Assembly (NCBI RefSeq): GCF_014084025.1
Contig: NZ_CP043682.1
Span: forward strand, 463,582 to 527,581
Direction: 5' to 3'
DNA: 64,000 bases
DNA from: Borrelia sp. A-FGy1
GTDB lineage: Bacteria > Spirochaetota > Spirochaetia > Borreliales > Borreliaceae
Below are positions 1 to 9,412 of this stretch, one piece after another. The notes below the pieces were generated by a model, which saw only the letters and a program-made list of their open reading frames with translations, had not been told where the DNA came from and did not search any database. A program made the translations under genes and the position numbers. Each line of letters starts with the position of its first letter. The stretch's first letter is position 1.

Positions 1-1143
1 TTTTCAGAAAAAAATGAATATTTGATAAAGCTTGAAATCTTATTGAATAGCACTGACTCTAGCAATAAGCTTGATATTGATTCTTATAACTTTGTGTTAA
101 GTTCTAATATTGAAAAGTTGAGTGATAGAGGTAAGCTTCAATACAATAACTACTTATCTCAAGCTATTTATTACGATACTAAAGTTAGGTATGGAAAAGA
201 AGGGTTAAGTGTTATTCAACCTAAATGGGTGGGATCTAGTACTAAATATTTTGAAATATTGGTTTCAAAAAAAAATATGAATGTTGAGTTTAAAAATGAA
301 AATAAAATTTTAAAGGCTTTTATTTTAAATAGAATAGACAATAAAAATATTAATGATACTTTCTATATTTATGCAGGCCCTAGAGATAATAAATACTTAG
401 ATATTTTTGATAGAAAATATGAAAATAGTTTTAATATATTTAATATGGAGTTTGGAATGTCTGTTGAAAAAGGCTTATTATACTTTATTCAAGTTCCTAT
501 GCAATTGATAATGCAAATTTTTTATAATGTTATCCCTAATTGGGGGCTTTCAATAATATTTTTGACAATTGTTGTAAGGATACTTATATTCCCCTTGACT
601 TTTAAAGGATTCAGAGCTACAGCAGAACTTTCTAAATTGCAACCAAGGATGAAAGAAATACAGATCAAGTTTAAAAATGATCCTAAAAGATTAAATGAAG
701 AAATAGGTAAGCTTTATAAGGAAGAAGGTGTTAATCCTCTTGGTGGATGTTTTCCTATCCTTTTACAACTTCCTGTATTTTTTGCTCTTTATGGACTTGT
801 AAATAATTTCTTTTTACTAAGGGGAGCTAGTTTTATCCCAGGATGGATTGATGATTTATCAATTGGCGATAGCATATATTATTTTGGGTATAAAGTTTTT
901 TTATGGACAGACATTAGAATTTTACCTTTTATTATGATGTTTACTCAGTTATTTTCTACAATTTTTAGCTCTAATGTTGATCTCAAAAATCTTGGTGGGC
1001 AACAAAAATTTTTATATTTTGGGATGCCTATTATGTTTTTTTTCATACTTTATGATATGCCGTCGGGGCTTTTAATTTATTGGATTACGACAAATATTTT
1101 TACTATTTTACAACAATACTATATAAAAAAGCATGTATCTTAA
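1..1143 (+). CDS. yidC: YidC membrane protein insertase (5' end outside window)
   Basis: Inner-membrane insertase that folds and inserts membrane proteins, alone or with SecYEG. The reading frame is open from base 1, so the N-terminal part lies upstream; about 380 residues are visible. The first ~140 visible residues are the end of the periplasmic domain. After them come the hydrophobic segments of the conserved core and the signature stretch [20 protein letters not shown], whose first Arg is the conserved groove arginine, followed by the cytoplasmic hairpin with PRMKEIQ and [20 protein letters not shown]. The end is basic (YYIKKHVS). It lies 15 nt upstream of jag, the usual yidC-jag pairing. 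The TTG at 22 is internal and not a start. Confidence 0.97.
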   Translation, partial: FSEKNEYLIKLEILLNSTDSSNKLDIDSYNFVLSSNIEKLSDRGKLQYNNYLSQAIYYDTKVRYGKEGLSVIQPKWVGSSTKYFEILVSKKNMNVEFKNENKILKAFILNRIDNKNINDTFYIYAGPRDNKYLDIFDRKYENSFNIFNMEFGMSVEKGLLYFIQVPMQLIMQIFYNVIPNWGLSIIFLTIVVRILIFPLTFKGFRATAELSKLQPRMKEIQIKFKNDPKRLNEEIGKLYKEEGVNPLGGCFPILLQLPVFFALYGLVNNFFLLRGASFIPGWIDDLSIGDSIYYFGYKVFLWTDIRILPFIMMFTQLFSTIFSSNVDLKNLGGQQKFLYFGMPIMFFFILYDMPSGLLIYWITTNIFTILQQYYIKKHVS

Positions 1144-1158
1144 GGAGGAATAGGAATA

Positions 1159-1866
1159 ATGAGTTATGAATTTTATGGAAAAACAGAGCAAGAAGCGATT
1201 AAAAAGGCAATGAGGGATCTTGATTTAAGAGAAGGAGAGTTTGATGTAGAGATTTTAGAAAAGGAAAAAGTTGGATTTTTGTTTAAAAAGGAGATGATTA
1301 AAATAAGAGTATCTCCTCATTTAAAAGAGAAAAATATAGGAGATGAAGTTAACTACAGTGAAGATATTTATAATAAAGTTTTAGATTTTGTTAAGGGCAT
1401 GGTCACTAAGATGGGTTACTGTGTTGATTTAAAGATTGAGTCTAGTGAAGGCGAATATATTAAAATATCTATTGAGACAGATAGTCCTAGTATATTAATT
1501 GGAAGGGAAGGAAGAAATTTGGATGCTTTACAGCTTTTAGCAAATATTTATGCATCTAAGCTTATTGGAAAAAATGGTAATTTTAACAAAGTTATACTGG
1601 ATATTGAAGATTATAGAGAAAGATTTAAATCAAAATTTATTAATTTAGCGATAAGCTCTTTGCATAAAGTAAAAAGAAGCAGACGTTCCATTCTTTTGCC
1701 AACAATGAATCCTTTTGAAAGAAGAATTATTCATACTACTTTAAATCGTTATAATGATATTAGGACAGAAAGCGAAGGGGATGGAAACTTGAAAAGGGTA
1801 AGAATTTCTTATGTAAGGAATGGTAAATATAATAATTTTCGTAGTTATCAAAGAAGAGGATATTAG
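1159..1866 (+). CDS. jag: Jag/KhpB family RNA-binding protein
   Basis: Cytoplasmic RNA-binding protein of the SpoIIIJ-associated (Jag/KhpB) family, 235 residues. The N-terminal Jag_N domain (about 1-50, starting YEFYGKTEQEAIKKAM) is followed by a KH domain with the loop IGREGRNLDALQ (about 115-126) and a C-terminal R3H domain with NPFERRIIHTTL, where the Arg-x3-His spacing is present. The ATG has a strong Shine-Dalgarno aaggagg at 1142-1148. It follows yidC by 15 nt and is very likely cotranscribed with it. In other bacteria KhpB works with KhpA in post-transcriptional control of envelope and cell-division genes; this role is inferred here. Confidence 0.93.
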   Translation: MSYEFYGKTEQEAIKKAMRDLDLREGEFDVEILEKEKVGFLFKKEMIKIRVSPHLKEKNIGDEVNYSEDIYNKVLDFVKGMVTKMGYCVDLKIESSEGEYIKISIETDSPSILIGREGRNLDALQLLANIYASKLIGKNGNFNKVILDIEDYRERFKSKFINLAISSLHKVKRSRRSILLPTMNPFERRIIHTTLNRYNDIRTESEGDGNLKRVRISYVRNGKYNNFRSYQRRGY

Positions 1867-1899
1867 AAGAAAGAATTAGAATTTTATTTCTTCTTTTTT
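1865..1899 (+). terminator. Probable intrinsic terminator of yidC-jag
   Basis: An 8-bp stem (agaagaaa / tttcttct) with a 14-nt AT-rich loop starts in the jag stop codon and runs into a T stretch. The stem is A-T rich, so strength is uncertain, but it sits exactly at the end of the operon. Confidence 0.55.
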
Positions 1900-2035
1900 C
1901 TAGAAATTGAAATTTTAGTTAGATAATTTTTATGGGTTATAAGAATTCAATCTAGTATTATTTAACATAATAATTTAGATATTTCAAAAATATATTTATT
2001 TTTAACAGGATATACATGGTATTAAGAGGGTTTAT

Positions 2036-3091
2036 ATGAAGGTATTTTTAACAGGTATTGCAGGATTTATTGGGTTTCATCTAGCTAAAAAGCTTGCTGA
2101 TAATAGACATGAAGTTCTAGGTGTAGATGTATTAAATGACTATTATGAACCTAGCTTGAAGTATGAGAGATTAGAAGTTTTAGGTTTGGACTGTAAAAAT
2201 ATTAAGAATAAGAAGATTGTTAAGAGCGATGTGTATGATAATTTAAGTTTTGTTTATCTTGACATATTGGATAAAGAACAGATATTAAATCTTTTTTTAG
2301 AGCATAACTTTACGCATGTTTGTCATTTAGCAGCGCAAGCAGGAATTAGAGATAGCATTGAAAATCCCGATAGTTATATATCAATTAATATTGTTGGATT
2401 TTTTAATGTTTTAGATGCTTGTAGGATATATAAAGAGAGTATCAAACATTTTGTTTATGCCTCAACTTCTGCGGTGTATGGAATAAATGAAATCATTCCT
2501 TCAGATGAGGATAATATTACAGATCATCCTTTAAATTTATATGCAGCTAGTAAAAAATCTAATGAAGTGATAGCACATTCTTATAGTTCGTCTTTTAATA
2601 TTCCAACAACAGGATTACGTTTTTTTACAGTTTATGGTCCTTATGGAAGACCTGATATGGCTTTATATCTGTTTTCAGATGGAATTGTAAAGAGAACTAC
2701 TATTGATGTTTTTAATAATGGGAACATGGCTAGAGATTTTACATATGTTGATGATGTTATAGATGGTATTTATACTGTTCTTAGGAATCCTGCTAAGAGG
2801 GATAATAACTTTAATATAAAAAATCCTAGATCTTCAAGCTCACTTGCTCCCTATAAAATATACAATATAGGAACAGGACATGCTACTAAATTGATGGATT
2901 TTATTAATGAACTTGAGATAAATCTTGGTAGTAAAGCTTTAAAAAATTTTTTGCCTTTGCAAAAAGCAGATGTTGTAGAGAGCTGTTGTGATATTTCAAA
3001 GCTTAAAAATGATTTTGCTTATAAACCTTTAATTTCTATTAAAGAGGGAATAAAAAGGTTTGCAGATTGGTATAAGTCTAGGTTAATTTAG
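2036..3091 (+). CDS. NAD-dependent nucleotide-sugar epimerase
   Basis: Extended short-chain dehydrogenase/reductase of the UDP-hexose or UDP-glucuronate 4-epimerase type, 351 residues. The N-terminus carries the Rossmann motif GIAGFIG (Gly7/Gly10/Gly13). There is a TSAVYG motif and a YAASK catalytic pair (Tyr169, Lys173). The phrase FFTVYGPYGRPDMA is typical of UDP-glucuronate epimerases (CapI-like). The gene stands alone between jag and fba with noncoding spacers on both sides. It resembles the Borrelia protein annotated as nucleotide sugar epimerase (BB0444, from memory). The substrate cannot be fixed from sequence: UDP-Glc/UDP-Gal for glycolipid synthesis is the most economical role, UDP-glucuronate the closest family match. 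Confidence 0.9.
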   Translation: MKVFLTGIAGFIGFHLAKKLADNRHEVLGVDVLNDYYEPSLKYERLEVLGLDCKNIKNKKIVKSDVYDNLSFVYLDILDKEQILNLFLEHNFTHVCHLAAQAGIRDSIENPDSYISINIVGFFNVLDACRIYKESIKHFVYASTSAVYGINEIIPSDEDNITDHPLNLYAASKKSNEVIAHSYSSSFNIPTTGLRFFTVYGPYGRPDMALYLFSDGIVKRTTIDVFNNGNMARDFTYVDDVIDGIYTVLRNPAKRDNNFNIKNPRSSSSLAPYKIYNIGTGHATKLMDFINELEINLGSKALKNFLPLQKADVVESCCDISKLKNDFAYKPLISIKEGIKRFADWYKSRLI

Positions 3092-3222
3092 TTTTATCTT
3101 TTTGATTTTAGATTGGAATTGTGTAGTTTTGTTTTAATGCTATTTAGAGATTTTGTTTTAAACTGGAGTCACTTTTAAGGTTTCGGTGTATAATGTAGTT
3201 ATATATTATAAGGAGGGTCTAG

Positions 3223-4305
3223 TTGGGTGTATTAAAAAAAATTAAGCCTGGTGTAGTTTATGGAAAAGATTTACATGTTCTATATGAAATATGCAAGAAT
3301 GAGGGTTTTGCGATTCCTGCAATTAATTGCATAGGGACAAATTCAATTAATGCTGTTTTAGAAGCTGCTAGAGAAATAAATTCTCCTATTATGATACAGT
3401 TTTCAAACAGCGGTTCTGCTTTTGTTTCCGGTAAGGGATTGAAGGTTGATAAACCTCAATTAAATTCTGTGCTTGGAGCTATTTCTGGTGCCATGCATGT
3501 TCATTTAATGGCTGAATATTATGGAGTTCCTGTTGTGCTTCATACAGATCACTGCTCAAAGAAATTAATTCCTTGGGTTGAGGGACTTTTAGAATATGGA
3601 GAAAAATATTATAAGGAACACAAGAAGCCTTTATTTTCTTCACATATGTTAGATCTATCTGAAGAAACAATTAAAGAAAATATTGATGTATCTAAGAAAT
3701 TCTTAGAACGAATGGATAAGATTGAAATGTTTTTAGAGATTGAACTTGGGATTACTGGAGGAGAAGAAGATGGTGTTGATAATTCAGATAGGGCACATCA
3801 AGAATTATTTTCAACTCCTAATGATATTTATTATGGATATTCTGAGCTTATGAAGGTTAGCCCTAATTTCCAAATTGCTGCTGCTTTTGGAAATGTTCAT
3901 GGAGTTTATAAGCCTGGGAATGTTCAACTTACTCCTAAAGTATTAAGAGATGGCCAAGCTTATGTTGTATCTAAATTAGGATTAAGTAATAATCCTAAGC
4001 CTGTTTCATATGTGTTTCATGGAGGCTCTGGATCTACTATAGAGGAGATTAATGAGGCTCTTTCTTATGGTGTTGTTAAGATGAATATTGATACAGATAC
4101 TCAATGGGCTGCATGGGAAGGTGTATTAAATTATTATAAAAAGAATGAAGATAGACTACAGGGCCAACTTGGAGATGGTAGAAACTTGGATGTTCCAAAT
4201 AAGAAGTTTTATGATCCAAGAGTTTGGCTTAGAGAATCTGAGGTTAGCATGAAAGAACGTGTAAAACTTGCTTGCAGAAATCTTAATAATATCAATAGAA
4301 ATTGA
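3223..4305 (+). CDS. fba: Fructose-bisphosphate aldolase, class II
   Basis: Glycolytic zinc aldolase splitting fructose 1,6-bisphosphate into glyceraldehyde 3-phosphate and dihydroxyacetone phosphate, 360 residues. Class II features visible: HTDHCSK (catalytic Asp and zinc-site His), ELGITGGEEDGVDNSD, FGNVHGVYKPG and YVFHGGSGS (zinc His), and NIDTDTQWA near the phosphate site. The start is TTG, chosen because aaggaggg at 3210-3217 lies 5 nt upstream and the protein then begins MGVLKKIKPG as in B. burgdorferi Fba. A TATAAT at 3189-3194 is a plausible -10 with no clear -35. Glycolysis is the main energy route in Borrelia, so strong expression is expected. Confidence 0.97.
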   Translation: MGVLKKIKPGVVYGKDLHVLYEICKNEGFAIPAINCIGTNSINAVLEAAREINSPIMIQFSNSGSAFVSGKGLKVDKPQLNSVLGAISGAMHVHLMAEYYGVPVVLHTDHCSKKLIPWVEGLLEYGEKYYKEHKKPLFSSHMLDLSEETIKENIDVSKKFLERMDKIEMFLEIELGITGGEEDGVDNSDRAHQELFSTPNDIYYGYSELMKVSPNFQIAAAFGNVHGVYKPGNVQLTPKVLRDGQAYVVSKLGLSNNPKPVSYVFHGGSGSTIEEINEALSYGVVKMNIDTDTQWAAWEGVLNYYKKNEDRLQGQLGDGRNLDVPNKKFYDPRVWLRESEVSMKERVKLACRNLNNINRN

Positions 4306-4344
4306 AGTAAAAATAATAAAAGAATTTTGTCAATTGAAAGGTGA

Positions 4345-4371
4345 TTTTATGTGTATTAAATACACATAAAA
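4345..4371. other. Perfect 12-bp inverted repeat between fba and hsp20
   Basis: ttttatgtgtat - taa - atacacataaaa is a perfect 12-bp stem with a 3-nt loop, 39 nt after the fba stop and 139 nt before the hsp20 start. It could terminate fba transcription (no proper T-run follows) or be an operator for hsp20. It does not match the HrcA CIRCE consensus. Confidence 0.6.
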
Positions 4372-4509
4372 GAGCTTTTAGTTATAATAAATGTATGATC
4401 TGTTTTTATGTTGTTGTATTTTTGTCTTTTATGTTTTACTATTTGAAGCAGGTGTTTGGTATGGTTTTTGCATAGGTTTATATATACAGTGATAAAAGAG
4501 GAGTTGTAT

Positions 4510-4920
4510 ATGTGGTTAACAAATTATAAAAAAAGTTTTCTGGATTTTTTGAATGATGATTTTGATTTTATGAGCCCTAAAGGAATTCAAGATGTTCCAG
4601 TTAACATTAAGGATGAAGGTACTTCATTCACTCTTGAAGCTTACTTGCCAGGAATAAAGAAAGAGGATATCTCTATTTCGCTTAAAAATGATTATTTGAC
4701 AATAAGTTATGAGAGTAAGTATGACACGGAAGAGAAAGGCGATAAGTATCTAAGAATAGAAAGAAAAGATATTTCTTTTTCAAGAAGTTTTAGGCTATCT
4801 ACTAATATTGATCAGAATAAAATCAAGTCAGAACTTAAAGATGGTGTACTAATTATTAGTCTACCTAAAAAAACAGAGGTTGTTGAGAAAGCGCAAGAGA
4901 AAAAGATTTCAATTGAATAA
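4510..4920 (+). CDS. hsp20: Small heat-shock protein, Hsp20/alpha-crystallin family
   Basis: ATP-independent holdase chaperone, 136 residues. A short N-terminal arm (MWLTNYKKSFLDFL) is followed by an alpha-crystallin domain (about 28-120) with AYLPGIKKEDISISL, the SFSRSFRLS strand and the signature GVLIISLPKK. The tail ends in the I-x-I motif ISI, which caps neighbouring dimers in sHSP oligomers. I chose the ATG at 4510 because gaggag at 4498-4503 sits 6 nt upstream; an in-frame TTG at 4456 would add 18 residues without family support. It stands between fba and convergent aspS. I do not recall an sHSP here in the Lyme-group chromosome. Confidence 0.93.
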   Translation: MWLTNYKKSFLDFLNDDFDFMSPKGIQDVPVNIKDEGTSFTLEAYLPGIKKEDISISLKNDYLTISYESKYDTEEKGDKYLRIERKDISFSRSFRLSTNIDQNKIKSELKDGVLIISLPKKTEVVEKAQEKKISIE

Positions 4921-4927
4921 ATCTTAA

Positions 4928-4955
4928 GTAAGGATGCTTTGCATCCTTACTTTTT
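4928..4955 (+). terminator. Intrinsic terminator of hsp20, overlapping the aspS stop
   Basis: Perfect 10-bp stem gtaaggatgc / gcatccttac with loop ttt, followed by TTTTT on the plus strand. The right arm contains the last codon and stop of the convergent aspS gene (4947-4949). On the minus strand the T-run after the stem is poor, so it mainly serves hsp20. Confidence 0.85.
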
Positions 4956-6707
4956 ATATTCTTCCACTTTTAAATTTAATTCTATTAATTGTTTATTTGA
5001 GATTTTAGAAGGAGAGTTGTCAAGAGGATTGACGGCAAATGAGTTTTTCGGGAAAAGTATTACATCTTTTATTGAACTTGAATTTGTCATAAGCATTAAT
5101 AGTCGATCGATTCCAATTGCAATCCCACCGTGAGTGGGAGCTCCATATTCTAATGCTTTTAAAAAAAATCCAAATCTTTCTTCTATTATTGTTTCATTAA
5201 AACCTACTATATTAAATATTCTTTGTTGTAATTCCCTATTATGTACTCTAATGGAGCCGGAGCCAATTTCCATTCCGTTTAATACAAGATCATAAACTTC
5301 GCCTAAAGCTTTACCTGGTTCTTTTTCTAGAGTATTAATGTACTTTTTTTGAGGAAGAGAGAATACATGGTGAGCTGCTTTATAGGTTTTTGTATCCTCA
5401 TCGTATTCAAACATAGGAAAATTGTCGATCCATAAGAATTCAAAAACATTTTTTTTAGCTAGATTGAGTTCGGTTGCAATTTTTATCCTAATTTGTCCCA
5501 TTGCTTTGCAAGCTTTTTCCCATGAGTCAGATATAAAAAATATTATATCGTTATTTTGCAAAGAGTAAGCTTCAAATAAAGTTTTCTTTGTTTCAGTTAA
5601 GAATTTTGCAATTCCACCTGTAAACTCGCTATTCTCTATTTTTGTAAAGTAAAGATTACTAACCTTGTTATAAAGTTTCGCATGCTTTTCTAGATTATTG
5701 ATCTTGGCTCTTGAAAAGTTATGAGCTTCATTTTTAATTATAATTGCTTTTATTGTATTCTTATTTTTTAATGCTTCTTTAAATACATTGAATGAAGACT
5801 TTTTAAGGTGATGGCCCATATCTTGAATAATTAATTCATACCTTGTATCTGGCTTATCGCTTCCATAGCTATTCATTGCATCTTTATATGAAATCCTTTT
5901 AAATTTTTTGGGAAGCTTAATATTGAGTGTTTGTTTGAATACGATAGACATAAGACTTTCAATTAGCTTAAAAATATTTTCTTTCTTTATAAAACTCATT
6001 TCCAAATCAAGTTGTGTAAATTCTGGTTGTCTGTCGCCCCTTGAATCCTCATCTCTATAACATCTAGCTATTTGGAAATACTTATCAAAACCAGCTATCA
6101 TTGTAAGTTGTTTGTAAATTTGTGGTGATTGTGGTAATGCATAAAATTGTCCTTTGTGTATCCTTGATGGAACTAAAAAGTCTCTTGCACCTTCTGGTGT
6201 TGACTTTACTAAAGTTGGAGTTTCTAATTCCAAAAAATCTTTTTTTGTTAGATAAGACCTAATTATTTGTATTACTTTACTTCTTATTATTATTTTTTGT
6301 TTTTGTTCTTTTCGTCTTAAGTCTAAATATCTATATTCAAGTTTTGAGTTGTCACTTGCATTATTGTTATCTTCAATCATAAAGGGTAGTTCATTGCATC
6401 TTGAAATTACATTTATGCTTTCTGCAAGTATTTCAAAAGCTCCTGTTTTCATTTCTTTATTTAAAAGTTCTAAAGGCCTTAGATTTAATTTTCCTTGAAC
6501 TTTAATACAGTATTCCATCTTAATCTGGGATACTATTTTTAATAGATTTTCATCATTTACAAGCACTTGCGCTTCGCCGTATCTATCTCTAATGTTGATA
6601 AAAGTAACTTTTCCGTGATGCCTAATTTTTTTGACCCAAGCATTTATTTCTATCCTTTTGTTTATAAGCTTATTGTTCAATTGATTGCATTTAATAATCT
6701 TAAACAT
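4947..6707 (-). CDS. aspS: Aspartate--tRNA ligase
   Basis: Class IIb aminoacyl-tRNA synthetase charging tRNA-Asp, 586 residues, the usual bacterial AspRS length with the inserted GAD domain. An N-terminal OB-fold anticodon-binding domain (about 1-105) is followed by motif 1 ([20 protein letters not shown]), motif 2 ([20 protein letters not shown], with the [11 protein letters not shown] loop) and motif 3 ([14 protein letters not shown]). It is the last gene of the long minus-strand operon and starts 3 nt after the antiporter stop. Its stop codon lies inside the terminator of the facing hsp20 gene. Confidence 0.97.
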   Translation of the reverse strand: MFKIIKCNQLNNKLINKRIEINAWVKKIRHHGKVTFINIRDRYGEAQVLVNDENLLKIVSQIKMEYCIKVQGKLNLRPLELLNKEMKTGAFEILAESINVISRCNELPFMIEDNNNASDNSKLEYRYLDLRRKEQKQKIIIRSKVIQIIRSYLTKKDFLELETPTLVKSTPEGARDFLVPSRIHKGQFYALPQSPQIYKQLTMIAGFDKYFQIARCYRDEDSRGDRQPEFTQLDLEMSFIKKENIFKLIESLMSIVFKQTLNIKLPKKFKRISYKDAMNSYGSDKPDTRYELIIQDMGHHLKKSSFNVFKEALKNKNTIKAIIIKNEAHNFSRAKINNLEKHAKLYNKVSNLYFTKIENSEFTGGIAKFLTETKKTLFEAYSLQNNDIIFFISDSWEKACKAMGQIRIKIATELNLAKKNVFEFLWIDNFPMFEYDEDTKTYKAAHHVFSLPQKKYINTLEKEPGKALGEVYDLVLNGMEIGSGSIRVHNRELQQRIFNIVGFNETIIEERFGFFLKALEYGAPTHGGIAIGIDRLLMLMTNSSSIKDVILFPKNSFAVNPLDNSPSKISNKQLIELNLKVEEYKK

Positions 6708-6710
6708 AAT

Positions 6711-8831
6711 TTATCCTACTATTATATTATAAATTTCTTTGTCAGTTTTAGCGTTAAGCATTTCTTGTTTATTTAGGTCAACTTTACCTACAATAGATGC
6801 TAAAATTGGAGGATAATTAACGTAATCCTTAGCTGGATATAGTATTAATATAAATATGTGGCTTAAATTATTATCAATGGCATTAAAATCGATTCCATTA
6901 TGACTTATTCCAATAGCTATATGCATTTTTTTGATTAAATTTGTCTTTAAATGAGGGATTGCAAATCCTTCTTTAAGGGCTGTAGTTATGATTTTTTCTC
7001 TTGCCATTAAGTCTTGTAGAATCATTTCTTTGTCAATCTCAACTTTTATTACGCTTAAAAGTTCTCTTAATACTTCAATTTTGTTTTTTGCTTTTAATTC
7101 TAAGATAATGTTTTCCTTTTTGATTCTTTTATTAAGTTTACTATTTCTAAGTATTTTATCATAATTTATTGAGTAATCTAACTTTTTTGCATTCATAGAA
7201 ACAGTTTTAACTTCTTCAGTTATTGTTTCTAAATGTAGAATAGTTTCTCTAAAAAGATCTTGTATTATCATTAAATGTTTATTTGGGCATTCAAATGTTA
7301 TTTTACTTCCCTCTCTTTTAATTGAAAGGGAAATGTCATCTCGTCTTGCATTTATATATTGAGAGAAATCATTTTTTACTTGTTGAGTGAAAAAGCCTTC
7401 TTTTCTTAGTTCATTTTTTAAATCCCATGTAAGTATTTTTGCTAAGTTATCGTATGCAAACGATACTGTGATTTGAGTGTTATGTTCTGTTCTGAATATT
7501 TTTCTTAAGCCATTTTTATTTATTTTAAACAGTAAGTTGATTATTGGTGTTGAAATTATTGTAGGCAGGAAAACCATTATTATAACTATTCCAAATATTT
7601 TTTGGCTTATAAATTCGGAAGAAAGCGCTACGTTTGCAATAATTAATGATATTTCACCTCTTGGAATCATACCAAAAGCTATTCTTAATGCTCCTAGCTT
7701 ATTGAAGCCTAGGAAGCATGCTGGAATAAAACAATAAAAAAGCTTAGTTGCTATTGCTACACAACTAAGCATGGCTCCTAGTATTAAGACTTCTTTTGAT
7801 AGTATTTCATTTATATCAGCCATAAGGCCTATTGATGTAAAAAATACTGGTATGAAAAATCTTTCAAATATTGTTAGTTTATCTTGGATTACATATACGA
7901 TATCTGTTTTGGACATGGCAAGACCAAATACATAAGCCCCAATTACAAATGACATTCCTAAATTTTGAAAGAAGCTTGATACAATAAAAGTTAAAGCAAT
8001 AGTTATTACAGTGGCTAGAGTGACACTATTCAGTCTTTTAAGTAGTTTTGATATTGGCTCTGATAATAAGATTAATATAAAGGTTAGGCATAACCAAATT
8101 AGTATGTTTTGAATTGTAGCTATAATGGAACTCATGATATCAAGTTCTGATATTGATCTTGCTATTGTTATTACACTTGTTAACATTATCATTGAGAGAA
8201 CATCATCTATTATTGAAGTTGATATTATGGTAACTCCTTCCGATGTGCTCATCTTTTTTTTGGCTGAGAGTATGCTTGCAGCAATTCCTGCAGAAGTGGG
8301 AGTTCCAATGATGCCTATAAAAATGGATGTAGGACTGATTAATGGAATATCAAAAAGAATTGTAGATATTAGCATGAAGCTTGCAAAAGTACCGATCACT
8401 TCAGTTGTTCCTATTAATCCTCCACGAGGTAAGAATTTGAGGAATAGTTTTAGGTCAGTTTCAATACCTGCTGTAAAGAGTAAGATGATTGAAGCTATTG
8501 TTGAAATTGCAAATATTTCTTCGTTTATTAGATAATTGTCTCCAATTCGAGTAATTCCTAATGGAAACAATAAAGGTATTTTAACTTTTCCAAGAAATGT
8601 TGGACTTAAGATAATTCCTGCTGTTATTTGTCCTATTACTTTTGGGATTCCTATTCTTCCTACTAAATTCCCAAGGAAGCTAGCTGAAATTACAATAACA
8701 GCTAGACTCATTATAAATGAAGACATTTTAGCTTCAACATGATGGCTTGCATCTTGCACATAATCTAGCATGCCAAATGCAACCTTTGGATTGAGGATAA
8801 TCAATATTTTGTACAAGATTTTTTTGTTCAT
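6711..8831 (-). CDS. Na+/H+ antiporter with C-terminal PTS EIIA-like domain
   Basis: Membrane cation/proton antiporter of the CPA2/Kef type fused to a regulatory domain, 706 residues. Residues ~1-430 contain about a dozen hydrophobic segments, including the cores GTPTSAGIAASIL and GMIPRGEISLIIANVAL. The soluble C-terminus (~560-706) is a PTS EIIA type 2 (PtsN-like) domain with the phosphorylation motif AIPHLK; the histidine is His627. The start codon overlaps the stop of the HPr-like gene (TAATG), so translation is likely coupled. The neighbours rpoN, hpf and HPr form the set that accompanies ptsN in proteobacteria, so the EIIA domain may gate ion exchange according to phosphoryl flux. The exact ion is not certain. 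Confidence 0.9.
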   Translation of the reverse strand: MNKKILYKILIILNPKVAFGMLDYVQDASHHVEAKMSSFIMSLAVIVISASFLGNLVGRIGIPKVIGQITAGIILSPTFLGKVKIPLLFPLGITRIGDNYLINEEIFAISTIASIILLFTAGIETDLKLFLKFLPRGGLIGTTEVIGTFASFMLISTILFDIPLISPTSIFIGIIGTPTSAGIAASILSAKKKMSTSEGVTIISTSIIDDVLSMIMLTSVITIARSISELDIMSSIIATIQNILIWLCLTFILILLSEPISKLLKRLNSVTLATVITIALTFIVSSFFQNLGMSFVIGAYVFGLAMSKTDIVYVIQDKLTIFERFFIPVFFTSIGLMADINEILSKEVLILGAMLSCVAIATKLFYCFIPACFLGFNKLGALRIAFGMIPRGEISLIIANVALSSEFISQKIFGIVIIMVFLPTIISTPIINLLFKINKNGLRKIFRTEHNTQITVSFAYDNLAKILTWDLKNELRKEGFFTQQVKNDFSQYINARRDDISLSIKREGSKITFECPNKHLMIIQDLFRETILHLETITEEVKTVSMNAKKLDYSINYDKILRNSKLNKRIKKENIILELKAKNKIEVLRELLSVIKVEIDKEMILQDLMAREKIITTALKEGFAIPHLKTNLIKKMHIAIGISHNGIDFNAIDNNLSHIFILILYPAKDYVNYPPILASIVGKVDLNKQEMLNAKTDKEIYNIIVG

Positions 8832-9109
8832 TATTTAATCTCTTCTTTAAAATTTGATTTTAATAGTTTTGATAATTTGTCAATAATTTCGCTTTCTTCT
8901 TTTCCATTTGCTAAAATCGTTATTTTTTCCCTATATATTACTCCGAGTATTATGATTTCAATAGTAGATTTGGCGTCAGCCTGTCTACCATCTTTTGTAA
9001 CCAGTTTTACATTGCAAGAAGGATATTTACTTGAAATTAACGAAATCATGCTAGATGGCCTTGAGTGAATACCTTCTTTGTTGGTTATCTCAATTTCTAT
9101 TTTTTGCAT
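8831..9109 (-). CDS. HPr-like phosphocarrier protein (NPr type)
   Basis: Small phosphocarrier of the phosphotransferase system, 92 residues. The active-site motif GIHSRPSSM contains His15 (the phospho-acceptor) and Arg17. The region AKSTIEIIILGV corresponds to the regulatory-serine loop of HPr. The usual 85-90 residue HPr length is kept. It sits between hpf and the EIIA-antiporter fusion, the position held by npr in proteobacterial rpoN clusters, so a regulatory PTS role is more likely than sugar uptake. Its TAA overlaps the ATG of the antiporter by one base. Borrelia chromosomes carry another HPr next to EI elsewhere (from memory). Confidence 0.9.
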   Translation of the reverse strand: MQKIEIEITNKEGIHSRPSSMISLISSKYPSCNVKLVTKDGRQADAKSTIEIIILGVIYREKITILANGKEESEIIDKLSKLLKSNFKEEIK

Positions 9110-9115
9110 GTAATT

Positions 9116-9412
9116 TTACTTATTATTTTCTTTTTTGTCTTTCTCTTTGTTAGCTGTATTTTGAAGCCTGTATATTAAGCTTTCTATTATTTGGTATAAC
9201 TCTTTGCCTTTTTCTTTAATATGTATTATTTTGCCCCAGTTAAAATGAAGATGAGCATCTATATCAAAAGCATCGTTTTCTTTTTTTATTGTGATTTTTA
9301 AACTTTCCGAATTCTTTTTAATATGTTCTCCAATTTTGCTTAATTTTTTTAAAATAAAATCTTCTGTAGTACTACTTAAGTGATAATTAATAGCTTGTAT
9401 TTTATGTTCCAT
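9116..9412 (-). CDS. hpf: Ribosome hibernation promoting factor (HPF/RaiA family, short)
   Basis: Ribosome-associated stress factor, about 98 residues, the short HPF/YfiA form. The protein begins MEHKIQAINYHLSSTTEDF and shows the family pattern of a beta strand, a helix with KLSKIGEHIKK and a strand DAHLHFNWGKIIHIKEKG. The ATG at 9412 is preferred over the in-frame TTG at 9427, because a purine-rich gaggggga lies 6-8 nt before the ATG. Translation begins just upstream of the rpoN stop (9402-9404), giving an 11-nt overlap that suggests coupling. rpoN-hpf adjacency is conserved widely across bacteria. Confidence 0.85.
   Translation of the reverse strand: MEHKIQAINYHLSSTTEDFILKKLSKIGEHIKKNSESLKITIKKENDAFDIDAHLHFNWGKIIHIKEKGKELYQIIESLIYRLQNTANKEKDKKENNK

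Noticed and set aside
4456-4509. Upstream in-frame TTG giving an 18-residue longer Hsp20
   Set aside because: No ribosome-binding site, and gaggag sits exactly before the ATG at 4510; the added residues do not resemble the family.
7477-8742. Plus-strand frames (86, 136 and 68 residues) opposite the antiporter
   Set aside because: They are antisense shadows of the antiporter's membrane segments, without ribosome-binding sites or family patterns.
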